NCBI RefSeq assembly: GCF_900170035.1
Contig: NZ_LT828545.1
Location: 208,965-249,135 of the forward strand
DNA from: Desulfamplus magnetovallimortis
GTDB lineage: Bacteria; Desulfobacterota; Desulfobacteria; Desulfobacterales; Desulfobacteraceae
Length of the DNA stretch: 40,171 bases
Reading direction: 5' to 3'
Positions within the stretch are counted from its first letter, which is position 1, and every line of letters begins with the position of its first letter. Below the pieces are notes generated by a model that was given only the letters and a program-made list of their open reading frames with translations, was not told where the DNA came from and did no database searches. The position numbers and the translations under genes were made by a program. Below, in pieces: positions 32,402-40,171 of this stretch.

Positions 32402-34444
32402 CTATGCCCTTCCAAACCTTAAAAATTTCATTGTAAAATTTCCTCTGCCCTGGGTTGCAGATCGAAGCGAGGTTGAATATCCAAACATTTTGGAGAGAGG
32501 CACTGTGGCCTTTATCACTTGTATATTGGATCTCGGTGCAATTGACTCTATCTTGCCGCCTCTGGTGTTGATATCTGCTATTGCATCCCCCATGTAGTTG
32601 TCAGGAACAAGCACCTCAACAGCCATGATGGGCTGAAGCAGGGCAACCTTGCCTTTTGTCATGGCATTTTTACAGGCCATTGAAGCGCACACTGAAAAAG
32701 CAAGCTCTGTACTTTGCCCATCTCTTGTGTTGGCTTTTTTCAGTCTGATTTCAGTATCAACCATTGGATATCCCTTAAGAAAACCACTCTCAAGACCCTC
32801 TCTTGCACCTTTTTCAATTGCAGCAATATGTTCCGGTATAAGAACTGGCGGATCACCTGTAAGTTCATTTTTGAAGATAATGCCTGCTCCACGCTCAATG
32901 GGAATAAGTTCCATTTCAAGCTCGGCAAAATGGGATTTTCCGGTGATATCTTTTTCAAATATGGCATGTCCTTTTGAGGGGCTTTCCATGATTTCCCTGT
33001 AAACAACCTGGGGTTTTCCCACATTGACATTGGTATTGAATTCCCGAAGCATTCGGCTTATGATGATTTCAAGGTGAAGCTCACCCATACCAGATAAAAT
33101 TGTCTGTCCTGTATCTTCATCAGTTTTTACCTCAAGTGTGGGATCTTCTATGGTGAATTTTTTAAGAACTTCATCTAGTTTCTCCTGGTCAGAGTGGCTT
33201 TTAGGCTCAATTGCAATGGAGATTACAGGTTTGTAAAATTCCATGCGTTCCAGAAGAAGTGGTGCAGATGCAGAGCATAAAGTTTCTCCGGTGGATGAGT
33301 CTTTAAGACCAACAATACCAACAATATCACCTGCCACAGCCTCTTTTACTCTCTCTCTCTTGTTTGCATGCATCTGAAGAATTCTGGAGAGCTTCTCCTT
33401 TTTTTTCAGTGAAGAGTTATAGACATCTTCACCTGCAATGAGCTTTCCGCTATAAATCCTTGCAAAGGAGAGTTTTCTGCCCTCAATCATTGATACCTTG
33501 AAAATAAGAGCTGCAAGGGATGCTGACTTTTGTGGCAGACAAGAGATAGTTTCACCGGTCTCGGGATGGATGCCGGTCATTGGAGGAACATCTGAAGGAG
33601 ATGGCAGGTAATCCTTTATGGCATCAAGAAGGGGTTGAACTCCTTTGTTTCTAAGGGCAGTCCCACAAAGTACCGGCACTATTTTACGACCAACAGTGGC
33701 ACACCTGATTGCCTTTATGAGATCCTCAGAGGAGATTGTCTCCTCTCCAAGGTAACGCTCCATGATATTGTCATCAACCTCGGAAATTGCCTCCAGCATC
33801 TTCTCACGATACTCTTTTGCCTTGTCAATTTCTGCCGGGTCAATATCCTTTGATACTGTAAACTGTGCGCCAAGGGTTTCATCATCCCATGTAATCTGCT
33901 CCATATTTACAAGATCAATAACTCCTGTAAAATTCTCTTCACTTCCTACTGGTATCTGCAAAGGTACAGGGTTTGCGTTTAATCTTTCACGGATCATGGA
34001 TACAGCATTGAAAAAATCTGCACCTATCCTGTCCATCTTGTTTATGAATGCAATTCTTGGGACTTTATATTTATCTGCCTGGCGCCACACTGTTTCTGAC
34101 TGGGGTTCCACTCCGCCTACGCCGCAGAATACAGCAACAGCACCGTCGAGAACACGAAGTGCCCTTTCAACCTCAATGGTAAAATCTACATGTCCTGGAG
34201 TATCAATAATATGAATCTGTGCACTTTTCCACTGGCAGGTTGTAACAGCAGATGTAATGGTGATCCCGCGGTTCTGCTCATCTTCCATCCAGTCCATTGT
34301 TGCTTCTCCATCATGTACCTCTCCAATCTTGTGGGATTTGCCGGTATAGTAGAGAATCCGCTCTGTAACAGTTGTTTTGCCAGCATCAATGTGGGCCATG
34401 ATTCCGATATTTCTTATATTTGTAATTTTTGTTTTGTTATCCAT
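32402..34444 (-). CDS. fusA: Elongation factor G
   Basis: 680-residue translational GTPase that drives translocation and ribosome recycling. Domain I: G1 [10 protein letters not shown]2 RGITITSA, G3 DTPGHVDF, G4 NKMD, G5 near [10 protein letters not shown]. Domain [11 protein letters not shown] region. Domains [25 protein letters not shown], then [21 protein letters not shown] and the closing [19 protein letters not shown]. It does not sit in a str operon (no rpsL, rpsG or tuf nearby), so it may be a second EF-G copy. That cannot be settled without the rest of the genome. Confidence 0.93.
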   Translation of the reverse strand: MDNKTKITNIRNIGIMAHIDAGKTTVTERILYYTGKSHKIGEVHDGEATMDWMEDEQNRGITITSAVTTCQWKSAQIHIIDTPGHVDFTIEVERALRVLDGAVAVFCGVGGVEPQSETVWRQADKYKVPRIAFINKMDRIGADFFNAVSMIRERLNANPVPLQIPVGSEENFTGVIDLVNMEQITWDDETLGAQFTVSKDIDPAEIDKAKEYREKMLEAISEVDDNIMERYLGEETISSEDLIKAIRCATVGRKIVPVLCGTALRNKGVQPLLDAIKDYLPSPSDVPPMTGIHPETGETISCLPQKSASLAALIFKVSMIEGRKLSFARIYSGKLIAGEDVYNSSLKKKEKLSRILQMHANKRERVKEAVAGDIVGIVGLKDSSTGETLCSASAPLLLERMEFYKPVISIAIEPKSHSDQEKLDEVLKKFTIEDPTLEVKTDEDTGQTILSGMGELHLEIIISRMLREFNTNVNVGKPQVVYREIMESPSKGHAIFEKDITGKSHFAELEMELIPIERGAGIIFKNELTGDPPVLIPEHIAAIEKGAREGLESGFLKGYPMVDTEIRLKKANTRDGQSTELAFSVCASMACKNAMTKGKVALLQPIMAVEVLVPDNYMGDAIADINTRGGKIESIAPRSNIQVIKATVPLSKMFGYSTSLRSATQGRGNFTMKFLRFGRA

Positions 34445-35141
34445 TTCTTATCAGCCTGTTTATTATTTTTATTTTTAAAACGGTATATTAAATCGCTGCT
34501 GGCTGCCTTGGTTTTTCAAGAAGTTCCTTAATTGTTTAAGGAGTGCAGGAGGTTCATTTTTTGACTGTGGCGGTGTTTAAGCCTTTTATGTAATATCAGC
34601 AGGGACAGCGTAGCAATCGGCTTTTTTATGTAATCAGTAAAGATTTTTCATGTAGTCAGTAAAGAGATAATTGATATAAGAAGAGCTGTAAAGTGTCAAG
34701 AAAATAAGCAGTTCAGCATGATTCATATCCCTTTTGCCTTGCAAACATTCCATGTTTTTTATACTATCATGCGAAAAATCATGCTTGGATTCAAAGATAT
34801 TGGAAACAATGGCTATTTGTATCATTAGTTCAAGAAAGGTAAAAAAAATGAACGACGATTCTATTAAGAAAATCAATTAGAACTATGAGTTGCTAAATTC
34901 TGGTAAACGATCATGGCTGATGATCAGCCATCCCCGACCATGGAAATTGTATCCATTTCCACGGTAAACGATCATGGCGGCATTCAGCAACCCCCGAATA
35001 TGGAAATTTGTATCCATTTCCACGGTAAACGATCATGGCCGGCATTCAGCCACCTCTGAATATGGAAATTTGTATCTATTTCCACGGTAAAAGTAAAAGT
35101 AACTTAAAAATTACAGATGACTGGTTAAAGGAAAGATTACC
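34445..35141. other. 697-bp gap upstream of EF-G and the DUF1992 operon
   Basis: Divergent promoters must be here. It holds a degenerate direct repeat (TTTTATGTAATCAGTAAAGA / TTCATGTAGTCAGTAAAGA, 34624-34668) and the type C array at 34904-35091. The only longer frame (34634-34876, minus strand) looks non-coding. Confidence 0.5.
34904..35091 (-). repeat. Tandem array of three type C elements
   Basis: Three head-to-tail units with periods of 61, 61 and 62 bases, each bounded by TTTA on the minus strand: CCGTGGAAATGGATACAA ... TTTCCAT ... CGGGGGTGGCTGAATGC ... CCATGATCGTTTA. Hairpins are TGGAAAT/ATTTCCA and, in the copy nearest 34914, TGGCTGA/TCAGCCA. Units adjoin without spacers, so this is not a CRISPR. 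Confidence 0.9.
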
Positions 35142-35513
35142 ATGATTCCAGGATTTCAATCCCTTGTGGAGGAGAGAATAAAAAATGCCCAGAAAAAAGG
35201 AGAATTTGACAATCTTCCCGGGCGTGGAACTCCGTTGAATCTTGAGGATATGAAGATTCCGGAGGAGTTCAGAATGGCTTACAGGGTTTTAAAAAATTCA
35301 GGATTTCTTCCGCCTGAAATAGAGCTTGGAAAAAAGATAAGGCAGACAGAAGAGCTTATTGCCTCTTTGAGTGAAGATGATCCTTCCAGATTAAAGCTTG
35401 GTAAAAAACTTAACTTTCTTATGACAAAACTAAATGCATCCCGTGGTCACTCTGCCCTCTCTGCTACCGTTACCCATAACTACAGGGATGCTTTACAGAA
35501 AAGGATATCATGA
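35142..35513 (+). CDS. DUF1992 (DnaJ homologue subfamily C member 28-type) protein
   Basis: 123 residues with the full DUF1992 signature: SLVEERIKNAQKKGEFDNLP followed by GRGTPLNLED and FRMAYRVLKNSGFLPPEIEL, then a charged helix pair and a short tail. The family occurs in many bacteria and beside J-domains in eukaryotes; its biochemical role is unknown. A ribosome binding site AAAGGAAAG precedes the ATG. First gene of a three-gene run with four-base overlaps (ATGA) leading to ddl. Confidence 0.9.
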   Translation: MIPGFQSLVEERIKNAQKKGEFDNLPGRGTPLNLEDMKIPEEFRMAYRVLKNSGFLPPEIELGKKIRQTEELIASLSEDDPSRLKLGKKLNFLMTKLNASRGHSALSATVTHNYRDALQKRIS

Positions 35514-36244
35514 AATTTAAAAAACAAGATAAAGACGGTGTTTTTAAAAGTCTTTTTGCTGCCTATTTTGTACTACTTTTGCACGTATTCCTTTTATCTG
35601 GCACAGGTATTACTGTGGTGCTTTTCAAGGGAGTTTATCACTATCTTCCCTGGATTCTCGGAGGAATTGCGCTGCTTGTGATTGCTCTGTTCTGGATTTT
35701 TTATCTTAGAATCAAAAGATCTTCAACTGATATAAAGGATGTACTGAATCATCCTGCATTCCAGAACCGTAATGTTGAAATCAAGCTTCTTGGCGGTGTG
35801 GCATCTTTTAAAATTGACGCACCAGTGGCTGGGGATTCACGCTTTTTGTTGAATAATAACGGAGAATCCGGTGCCGCTATGCTTCCCATGATTGAAGAAG
35901 GAAGCCGTAACATTGAAAGAAGGCTTTCTGAACTGGCTGATCTTTACAACAGAAATCTCATTGATGATGAAGAGTATGACATGGCAAAAAAGCGTATTCT
36001 CTTTGAAAGTGACTTTGCAATGGATGAAAAATCACCCTCAGTTGAAGTGTCATCGTCAATTGATGCAGCTTCGGTTTCATCTTTATCAGGTGTTTCATCA
36101 AGAGTGGATGCTGTTGAACCATCTTCAATAGATGCTTTTTCACCAGAAGTTGATGCCGGTTCACCATCTTCTACTGATACAACTACATCAGGCACACAAT
36201 CATCAACAAAAAACAGTCAATCAGTTATAAAGGATGAATCATGA
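35510..36244 (+). CDS. Membrane protein with SHOCT-like motif and Ser-rich tail
   Basis: 244 residues, function unknown. Two membrane helices (LFAAYFVLLLHVFLLSGTGI and YLPWILGGIALLVIALFWIF) are followed by a soluble region. Around residues 137-162 RRLSELADLYNRNLIDDEEY DMAKKRIL resembles the SHOCT domain, a short C-terminal helix pair found in many membrane-associated bacterial proteins. The last ~75 residues are a low-complexity Ser/Asp/Val tail (SSSIDAASVSSLSGVSS). It overlaps both neighbours by four bases, so it is cotranslated with DUF1992 and ddl. Confidence 0.7.
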   Translation: MKFKKQDKDGVFKSLFAAYFVLLLHVFLLSGTGITVVLFKGVYHYLPWILGGIALLVIALFWIFYLRIKRSSTDIKDVLNHPAFQNRNVEIKLLGGVASFKIDAPVAGDSRFLLNNNGESGAAMLPMIEEGSRNIERRLSELADLYNRNLIDDEEYDMAKKRILFESDFAMDEKSPSVEVSSSIDAASVSSLSGVSSRVDAVEPSSIDAFSPEVDAGSPSSTDTTTSGTQSSTKNSQSVIKDES

Positions 36245-37170
36245 AAAAAATTAATTTAGCCCTGTTGTCCGGTGGTGATTCATCGGAGCGGGAAGTCTCC
36301 TTAAACAGCGGTAAACAGGTATATGAAGCACTGGACAGGAACAAGTATAATATTGTCAGATATGACCCGCTGACAGATCTTAAAAAAATTGTTGAAGATG
36401 CTTCTGACATTGATGTTGCACTTCTTATCCTTCATGGTCCAAATGGAGAAGATGGAACTGTTCAGGGCCTTTTGGATCTTTTAAAGATTCCTTATCAGGG
36501 TGCTGGAGTTTTGGGCAGCTCCCTTGCAATGAACAAACTTGCAACCAAGCAACTGTACGAAAAAAGAGGAATTCCTGTTCCTGATTCTGTTGTCTTTTCA
36601 AAGGGTGACACCATTGAAACCTCAAAATGGGTGAATCGCCTTGGGCTTCCAATTGTTGTAAAACCTGTTTGTGCAGGATCAAGTGTCGGAATGACCATTG
36701 TCAGGAAGGATAGTCAAATTGAAGAAGCCATTGACAAGGCACTTGAATTTGATGAGTCGCTTTTGCTTGAAAAATATATAAAAGGGGTTGAGCTTACCTG
36801 CGGAGTACTTGGTAACAAGGAGCTTGAGGCTCTTCCGGTTATTGAGATTATTCCAGGTGAAGGTTATGAGTTTTTTGACTACAATGCCAAATATCTTAAA
36901 GGAGCCACAGAAGAGATATGTCCGGCACGCATTGACGATGCCGTAAGGGATGAAGTTCAAAGGTATGCCCTTGAAGCCCATGAAGCCCTCTTTTTGAGAG
37001 GGTACAGTCGAACGGACATGATCCTTTCTGATGGAAAACTCTATGTGCTTGAAACCAACACAATTCCCGGAATGACAGCCACAAGTCTCTATCCCCAGTC
37101 TGCTCAGGCGGCAGGATACTCATTTCCGGAACTTCTGGACAGGCTGATATCTCTGGCAATGGAGTTGTGA
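36241..37170 (+). CDS. ddl: D-alanine--D-alanine ligase
   Basis: 309-residue cytoplasmic ATP-grasp ligase making D-Ala-D-Ala for peptidoglycan. Motifs in order: ALLSGGDSSEREVSLNSGKQ, LHGPNGEDGTVQGLLDLLKI with YQGAGVLGSSLAMNK, the ATP-grasp lysine strand PIVVKPVCAGSSVGM, LLEKYIKGVELTCGVLG, FFDYNAKY, and the metal-binding end VLETNTIPGMTATSLYPQ. The usual HG(x)xGEDG loop is HGPNGEDG. Length is typical. Last gene of the DUF1992-SHOCT-ddl run. Confidence 0.95.
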   Translation: MKKINLALLSGGDSSEREVSLNSGKQVYEALDRNKYNIVRYDPLTDLKKIVEDASDIDVALLILHGPNGEDGTVQGLLDLLKIPYQGAGVLGSSLAMNKLATKQLYEKRGIPVPDSVVFSKGDTIETSKWVNRLGLPIVVKPVCAGSSVGMTIVRKDSQIEEAIDKALEFDESLLLEKYIKGVELTCGVLGNKELEALPVIEIIPGEGYEFFDYNAKYLKGATEEICPARIDDAVRDEVQRYALEAHEALFLRGYSRTDMILSDGKLYVLETNTIPGMTATSLYPQSAQAAGYSFPELLDRLISLAMEL

Positions 37171-37182
37171 ATAAGTAAAATT

Positions 37183-37402
37183 AGTGTCTTTCGTTTATCG
37201 GTTTACACTTTTTTTGAACCATGATTTTCATGATTAAGGGATTATCTTGATTTTTAATCGTATTAATCCTTGAGTCCTTTATCGTGAAAATGACTATCAT
37301 TTTTATATTTGGGGGTGATTGATACGCAATCATGTCCGTTTAATCAGGGTTCATAATTTTTCGAAAAGTGTAAACTAATTTTGAGTTTATATGAAGGATG
37401 TC
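37183..37402. mobile_element. Long-form GGCATC MITE carrying a type C element
   Basis: Matches the reverse complement of the 159-bp element at 20361 over its whole length except a 61-base insertion at 37282-37342. 220 minus 61 is 159. Inner repeats GGTTTACACTTTTTTTGAAC and TTCGAAAAGTGTAAAC. Flanks GTAAAATT (37175-37182) and ACAAAATT (37403-37410) agree at 6 of 8, differences being transitions. Confidence 0.85.
37282..37342 (+). repeat. Type C element inserted in the long-form MITE
   Basis: 61 bases after TTTA (37278-37281), TCGTGAAAATGACTATC ... GGGGGTGATTGATACGC ... CCGTTTA. Removing it joins CCTTTA to ATCAGG, matching CCTTTAATCATGG of the uninterrupted MITE. Confidence 0.88.
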
Positions 37403-37474
37403 ACAAAATTAATTCTTTTTTTAAAAATGTATTAGTTGCGTTTTAACAAAGAAATTTTCAGGAGAAATTGAAAC

Positions 37475-39241
37475 ATGAACATCTTAGTTGTAGGAGGCGG
37501 TGGCAGGGAACACGCCCTTGTCTGGAAAATTGCCAAAAGTGATCTTGTAAAAAAAATATACTGCGCCCCTGGTAATGCGGGAACTGCATCAATTGCGGAA
37601 AATGTTGCCATTGACGCTGAAAATATTGAAGCCCTTGCAGAGTTTGCAATTGAAAAAGAGATTAATCTGACTGTTGTAGGACCTGAAGCTCCCCTGGCAA
37701 AGGGTATTGTTGATCTTTTTGAATCAAAGGGGCTTAAGGCATTTGGGGCATCCCAAAAGGCTGCTCAGCTTGAATCCAGCAAGATGTTTGCCAAAAATAT
37801 AATGGAGCAGTACAACATCCCCACAGCAAGGGGTAAATCCTTTACAGATATTGAAAAGGCACGTCTTTATGTTAAGCAACTTGGTGCGCCTCTTGTTGTA
37901 AAAGCCGATGGGCTTGCAGCAGGAAAGGGCGTATTTGTATGTTCATCTGAAGATGAGGCCAATGAAGCTTTGACATCCCTTATGACAGAAGGGATTTTTG
38001 GAGATGCCGGCGCAGTTGTTGTTGTGGAAGAGTGTCTTGTTGGTGAGGAGGCCTCATTTATTGCACTTACCGATGGCAAGACAGTATTGCCTCTTCCCAC
38101 ATCCCAGGATCATAAGCGTATTTTTGATAATGACCAGGGGCCAAACACAGGCGGTATGGGGGCATACTCTCCGGCACCTGTGCTTGATTTCATGCTGAGG
38201 CGCCGCGCCATGGATGAAGTTATGATTCCGGCTGTAAAAGGAATGGCTGCTGAAGGGATTCCCTTTAAAGGGGTTCTTTATGCAGGGCTTATGATTCATA
38301 ATGACAAGATCAAGGTGCTTGAGTTCAATGTAAGACTTGGAGATCCTGAAACCCAGCCGATTTTAATGCGTCTTAAAAGCGATCTTGTTCCGCTTATGGA
38401 GGCATGTGTTGATGGCACACTTCATAAGTTCAAGACAGAAATTGATCCAAGAAGCACAATGTGTGTTGTTATGGCGGCAGGCGGCTATCCTGGCTCATAT
38501 GAGAAAGGTTCTGTAATTGATGGGCTTGACAGTGCAGCTGCTCTTTCTGACACAGTTGTTTTTCATGCAGGCACAGCAGTTAAGGATGGAAGTGTTGTTA
38601 CAAGCGGGGGCAGGGTGCTTGGTGTAACTTCACTTGGAGATACTGTAAAAGATGCCATGGACAAGGCATATGAGGCGTGTGAAAAGATCTCATGGCAAGG
38701 GGCGTTTTACAGAAAAGATATCGGGGCAAGGGCCATTGCAAGGCTTTCTGTTCCTCCAAAGGTGGGTGTTATAATGGGAAGTGACTCAGATCTTCCTGTT
38801 ATGGAAGAGACCCTTAAAGTATTGAAAAAGTTCGGCATCTCCTATGAGGTGACAGTTGCCTCAGCACATAGAACACCGGCAAGGGCAGAAGCCTTTGCAA
38901 AAAATGCACGCAAAAAGGGCATGGGGGTTATAATAGCAGGTGCAGGCCATGCAGCTCATCTGGCAGGAGTTCTTGCTGCACATACAACCCTTCCTGTACT
39001 TGGAATACCCATTGACTCATCTGCACTTCAGGGACTTGATTCCCTTTTGTCAACAGTTCAGATGCCTCCTGGAGTACCTGTTGCAACCCTTGCTGTGGGA
39101 AAACCAGGGGCAGTTAATGCAGGTGTTCTTGCTGCCCAGATACTTGGAGTTTCCGATCCTGAGATAGCTGCAAAACTTGCTGAATACAAGAGAGACATGG
39201 CGGAAAAAGTAAACAAGAAGGCAGAAAATCTTACCTGGTAA
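37475..39241 (+). CDS. purD/purE: PurD-PurE fusion: GAR synthetase plus N5-CAIR mutase
   Basis: 588 residues. Residues 1-~425 are phosphoribosylamine--glycine ligase (MNILVVGGGGREHALVWKIA, GPEAPLAKGIVD, PLVVKADGLAAGKGV, PLPTSQDHKRIFDNDQGPNT, EFNVRLGDPETQ). From ~428 a complete class I PurE follows (VGVIMGSDSDLPVMEETLKV, TVASAHRTPARAEAFAK, IAGAGHAAHLAGVLAAHT, LPVLGIPIDSSALQGLDSLL, the M-P-x-G-x-P-V-A motif). The two catalyse steps 2 and 6b of de novo purine synthesis, so the fusion does not join consecutive steps. AGGAG lies ten bases before the start. The ORF is continuous with no stop between domains; the junction has no long linker. Confidence 0.95.
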   Translation: MNILVVGGGGREHALVWKIAKSDLVKKIYCAPGNAGTASIAENVAIDAENIEALAEFAIEKEINLTVVGPEAPLAKGIVDLFESKGLKAFGASQKAAQLESSKMFAKNIMEQYNIPTARGKSFTDIEKARLYVKQLGAPLVVKADGLAAGKGVFVCSSEDEANEALTSLMTEGIFGDAGAVVVVEECLVGEEASFIALTDGKTVLPLPTSQDHKRIFDNDQGPNTGGMGAYSPAPVLDFMLRRRAMDEVMIPAVKGMAAEGIPFKGVLYAGLMIHNDKIKVLEFNVRLGDPETQPILMRLKSDLVPLMEACVDGTLHKFKTEIDPRSTMCVVMAAGGYPGSYEKGSVIDGLDSAAALSDTVVFHAGTAVKDGSVVTSGGRVLGVTSLGDTVKDAMDKAYEACEKISWQGAFYRKDIGARAIARLSVPPKVGVIMGSDSDLPVMEETLKVLKKFGISYEVTVASAHRTPARAEAFAKNARKKGMGVIIAGAGHAAHLAGVLAAHTTLPVLGIPIDSSALQGLDSLLSTVQMPPGVPVATLAVGKPGAVNAGVLAAQILGVSDPEIAAKLAEYKRDMAEKVNKKAENLTW

Positions 39242-39282
39242 TTATGCAGTACTGGCATGTAGTTAATTAAAAAGGTGGGAGT

Positions 39283-39918
39283 GTGATATCGGATTCTAAT
39301 CCAGACCATGATTCTTTGCTGCAAATATGCAGGGCTGCCCAGATCATAAACGCAGGAGGCGTTGTTGTTTTTCCTGCCAAATGCCTTTATGGTCTGGCTG
39401 CCGATGCTTTGAATCCTGTTGCGGTTGAACGTGTCTTTGCCATTAAAAAACGTCCTTTGAACAATCCTCTTCTTGTATTGATTGATGAGGTAAGTTGGCT
39501 TGAAAGCATTGTGAAAAAGATTCCCGGTGATGCGAATCTTCTAATGAAAGCCTTTTGGCCTGGAAATCTGACCATTGTGTTTGAGGCTCGTTCTAATCTG
39601 CCTGAAGCGTTGACAGCAGGAACAGGAAAGGTTGGTGTAAGGATACCCGGGCATCCGGTTGCAAGGCAACTTGTCAGAGAGTGTGGTCGTCCGATTACAG
39701 GCACAAGTGCCAATATATCAGGCCATGAAGGCTGCATGGATAGTTCAATGCTTGAACCTGATATTTTAAATTCGGTTGATATGATACTTGAAGGAGGGAG
39801 GCTTAAAGGCGGGAAAGGCTCAACAGTTCTTGATGTTACAGTCTCCCCTTCCCGAATTTTAAGGGAAGGGGAGATTTCAGAACATGATATTCTGGAATTT
39901 ATATTCAAGTCTCAGTAA
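39283..39918 (+). CDS. tsaC: L-threonylcarbamoyladenylate synthase (YrdC/Sua5 type)
   Basis: 211-residue YrdC-domain enzyme making threonylcarbamoyl-AMP for t6A37 of tRNA. Typical segments: GGVVVFPAKCLYGLAADALN, AVERVFAIKKRPLNNPLLVL, LLMKAFWPGNLTIVFEA, VGVRIPGHPVARQLVRECGR, PITGTSANISGHEGC and the closing LDVTVSPSRILREGEIS. It lacks the extra C-terminal Sua5 domain. GTG start at 39283 after AAAGGTGGGA. The last four codons and stop (Phe-Lys-Ser-Gln-stop) are read from the type A element starting at 39904, so the original C-terminus may have been different. Confidence 0.92.
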   Translation: MISDSNPDHDSLLQICRAAQIINAGGVVVFPAKCLYGLAADALNPVAVERVFAIKKRPLNNPLLVLIDEVSWLESIVKKIPGDANLLMKAFWPGNLTIVFEARSNLPEALTAGTGKVGVRIPGHPVARQLVRECGRPITGTSANISGHEGCMDSSMLEPDILNSVDMILEGGRLKGGKGSTVLDVTVSPSRILREGEISEHDILEFIFKSQ

Positions 39919-39984
39919 GTGGCTGTTTTTAAAACGACTTTCATCCCTTCGATTGTGGCGGTAATCCGCCATGTACGTTTTATA
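39904..39984 (+). repeat. Type A two-hairpin element at the end of the tsaC gene
   Basis: 81 bases directly 3' of TTATA (39899-39903): TTCAAGTCTCAGTAAGTGGC ... CGACTTTCATCCCTTCGATT, then GTGGCGG ... CCGCCATGTACGTTTTATA. Same core as 3560 and 7092. Confidence 0.85.
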
Positions 39985-40061
39985 AGAAAGTCCCCGTCTT
40001 TTAAGGAGCTATAGGACTTTCATGCTTCGTTGTGGCAGATGGATCTGCCATGGCCGTTATA
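39985..40061 (+). repeat. Type B two-hairpin element following type A
   Basis: 77 bases beginning AGAAAGTCCCCGTC immediately after the TTATA that closes the type A unit and ending GGCCGTTATA. The remaining 40062-40171 shows nothing recognisable. Confidence 0.85.
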
Positions 40062-40171
40062 TAAAATTGGATAATAGCCTTATACCGATTTGGTTTTAGC
40101 CGATTGTTCGCGTTTTGGGATTTCTACTATTTGAATAGCTCAGTATGTGATCCGGTTCTTTCGTGATATAC

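Noticed and set aside
34634-34876. 80-codon minus-strand frame upstream of EF-G
   Set aside because: Very AT-rich composition (Ile/Phe/Ser/Asn bias), no ribosome binding site, no recognisable domain.
34904-35091. Regular 61-62 base repeats that could be taken for a CRISPR array
   Set aside because: Units adjoin each other with no unique spacers, no cas gene is present, and single units occur dispersed elsewhere.

Overview
The window looks like a chromosomal segment of an AT-rich (roughly 40% GC by eye) anaerobic deltaproteobacterium, most likely a Desulfobacterales-type sulfate reducer (Desulfobacterota). The basis is the gene mix rather than any rRNA marker: a DUF6178 protein, a ~600-residue acyl-CoA dehydrogenase, a GTP-type PEP carboxykinase, a PurD-PurE fusion, a B12-binding radical SAM protein and many hybrid two-component proteins. 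No rRNA, tRNA, prophage, CRISPR array or complete insertion sequence was seen.

Layout. 1-3640: tail of a nitroreductase, a decayed RelE-type toxin-antitoxin pair, a radical SAM protein, and a DUF4160-DUF2442 gene split by a small transposon. 3650-10740: AmpG-like permease, DUF6178 protein, metallo-beta-lactamase-fold hydrolase, acyl-CoA dehydrogenase, CheD homologue. 11325-18114: a nitrate/sulfonate/taurine-type ABC transporter cluster with three different substrate-binding-like proteins: one without signal peptide, one Tat-exported, and one fused behind a CheY receiver. It ends with an acidic repeat protein. 18341-21218: PEP carboxykinase and cyclophilin. 21591-29902: a signalling block with a receiver-HDOD protein, a receiver-receiver-HPt protein, a double sugar-binding periplasmic protein and a hybrid histidine kinase with two receivers but no HPt. 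29890-34444: M48 protease, HicBA, EF-G. 35142-39918: DUF1992/SHOCT/Ddl operon, PurD-PurE, threonylcarbamoyl-AMP synthase.

The two most interesting layers are these. (1) The 11325-18114 cluster reads as a transporter combined with cytoplasmic ligand-sensing proteins. A CheY receiver joined to an NrtA/NMT1-like binding domain is not an architecture I can name from the literature. (2) Intergenic space is filled with short non-autonomous elements that can be dissected from the sequence. One family is a 106-bp GGCATC-ended MITE with 8-bp target duplications (four copies plus two longer variants). A second is a ~175-bp TCAAAATCGAC-ended MITE with ~7-bp duplications. A third group is made of two-hairpin elements that always sit 3' of TTATA (types A and B) or TTTA (type C) and end in the same word, which resembles IS200/IS605-derived palindromic elements. 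They nest inside each other, break two toxin-antitoxin-like loci, and supply the stop codons of two genes. In three places, computed removal of an element restores an open frame or a known repeat exactly.
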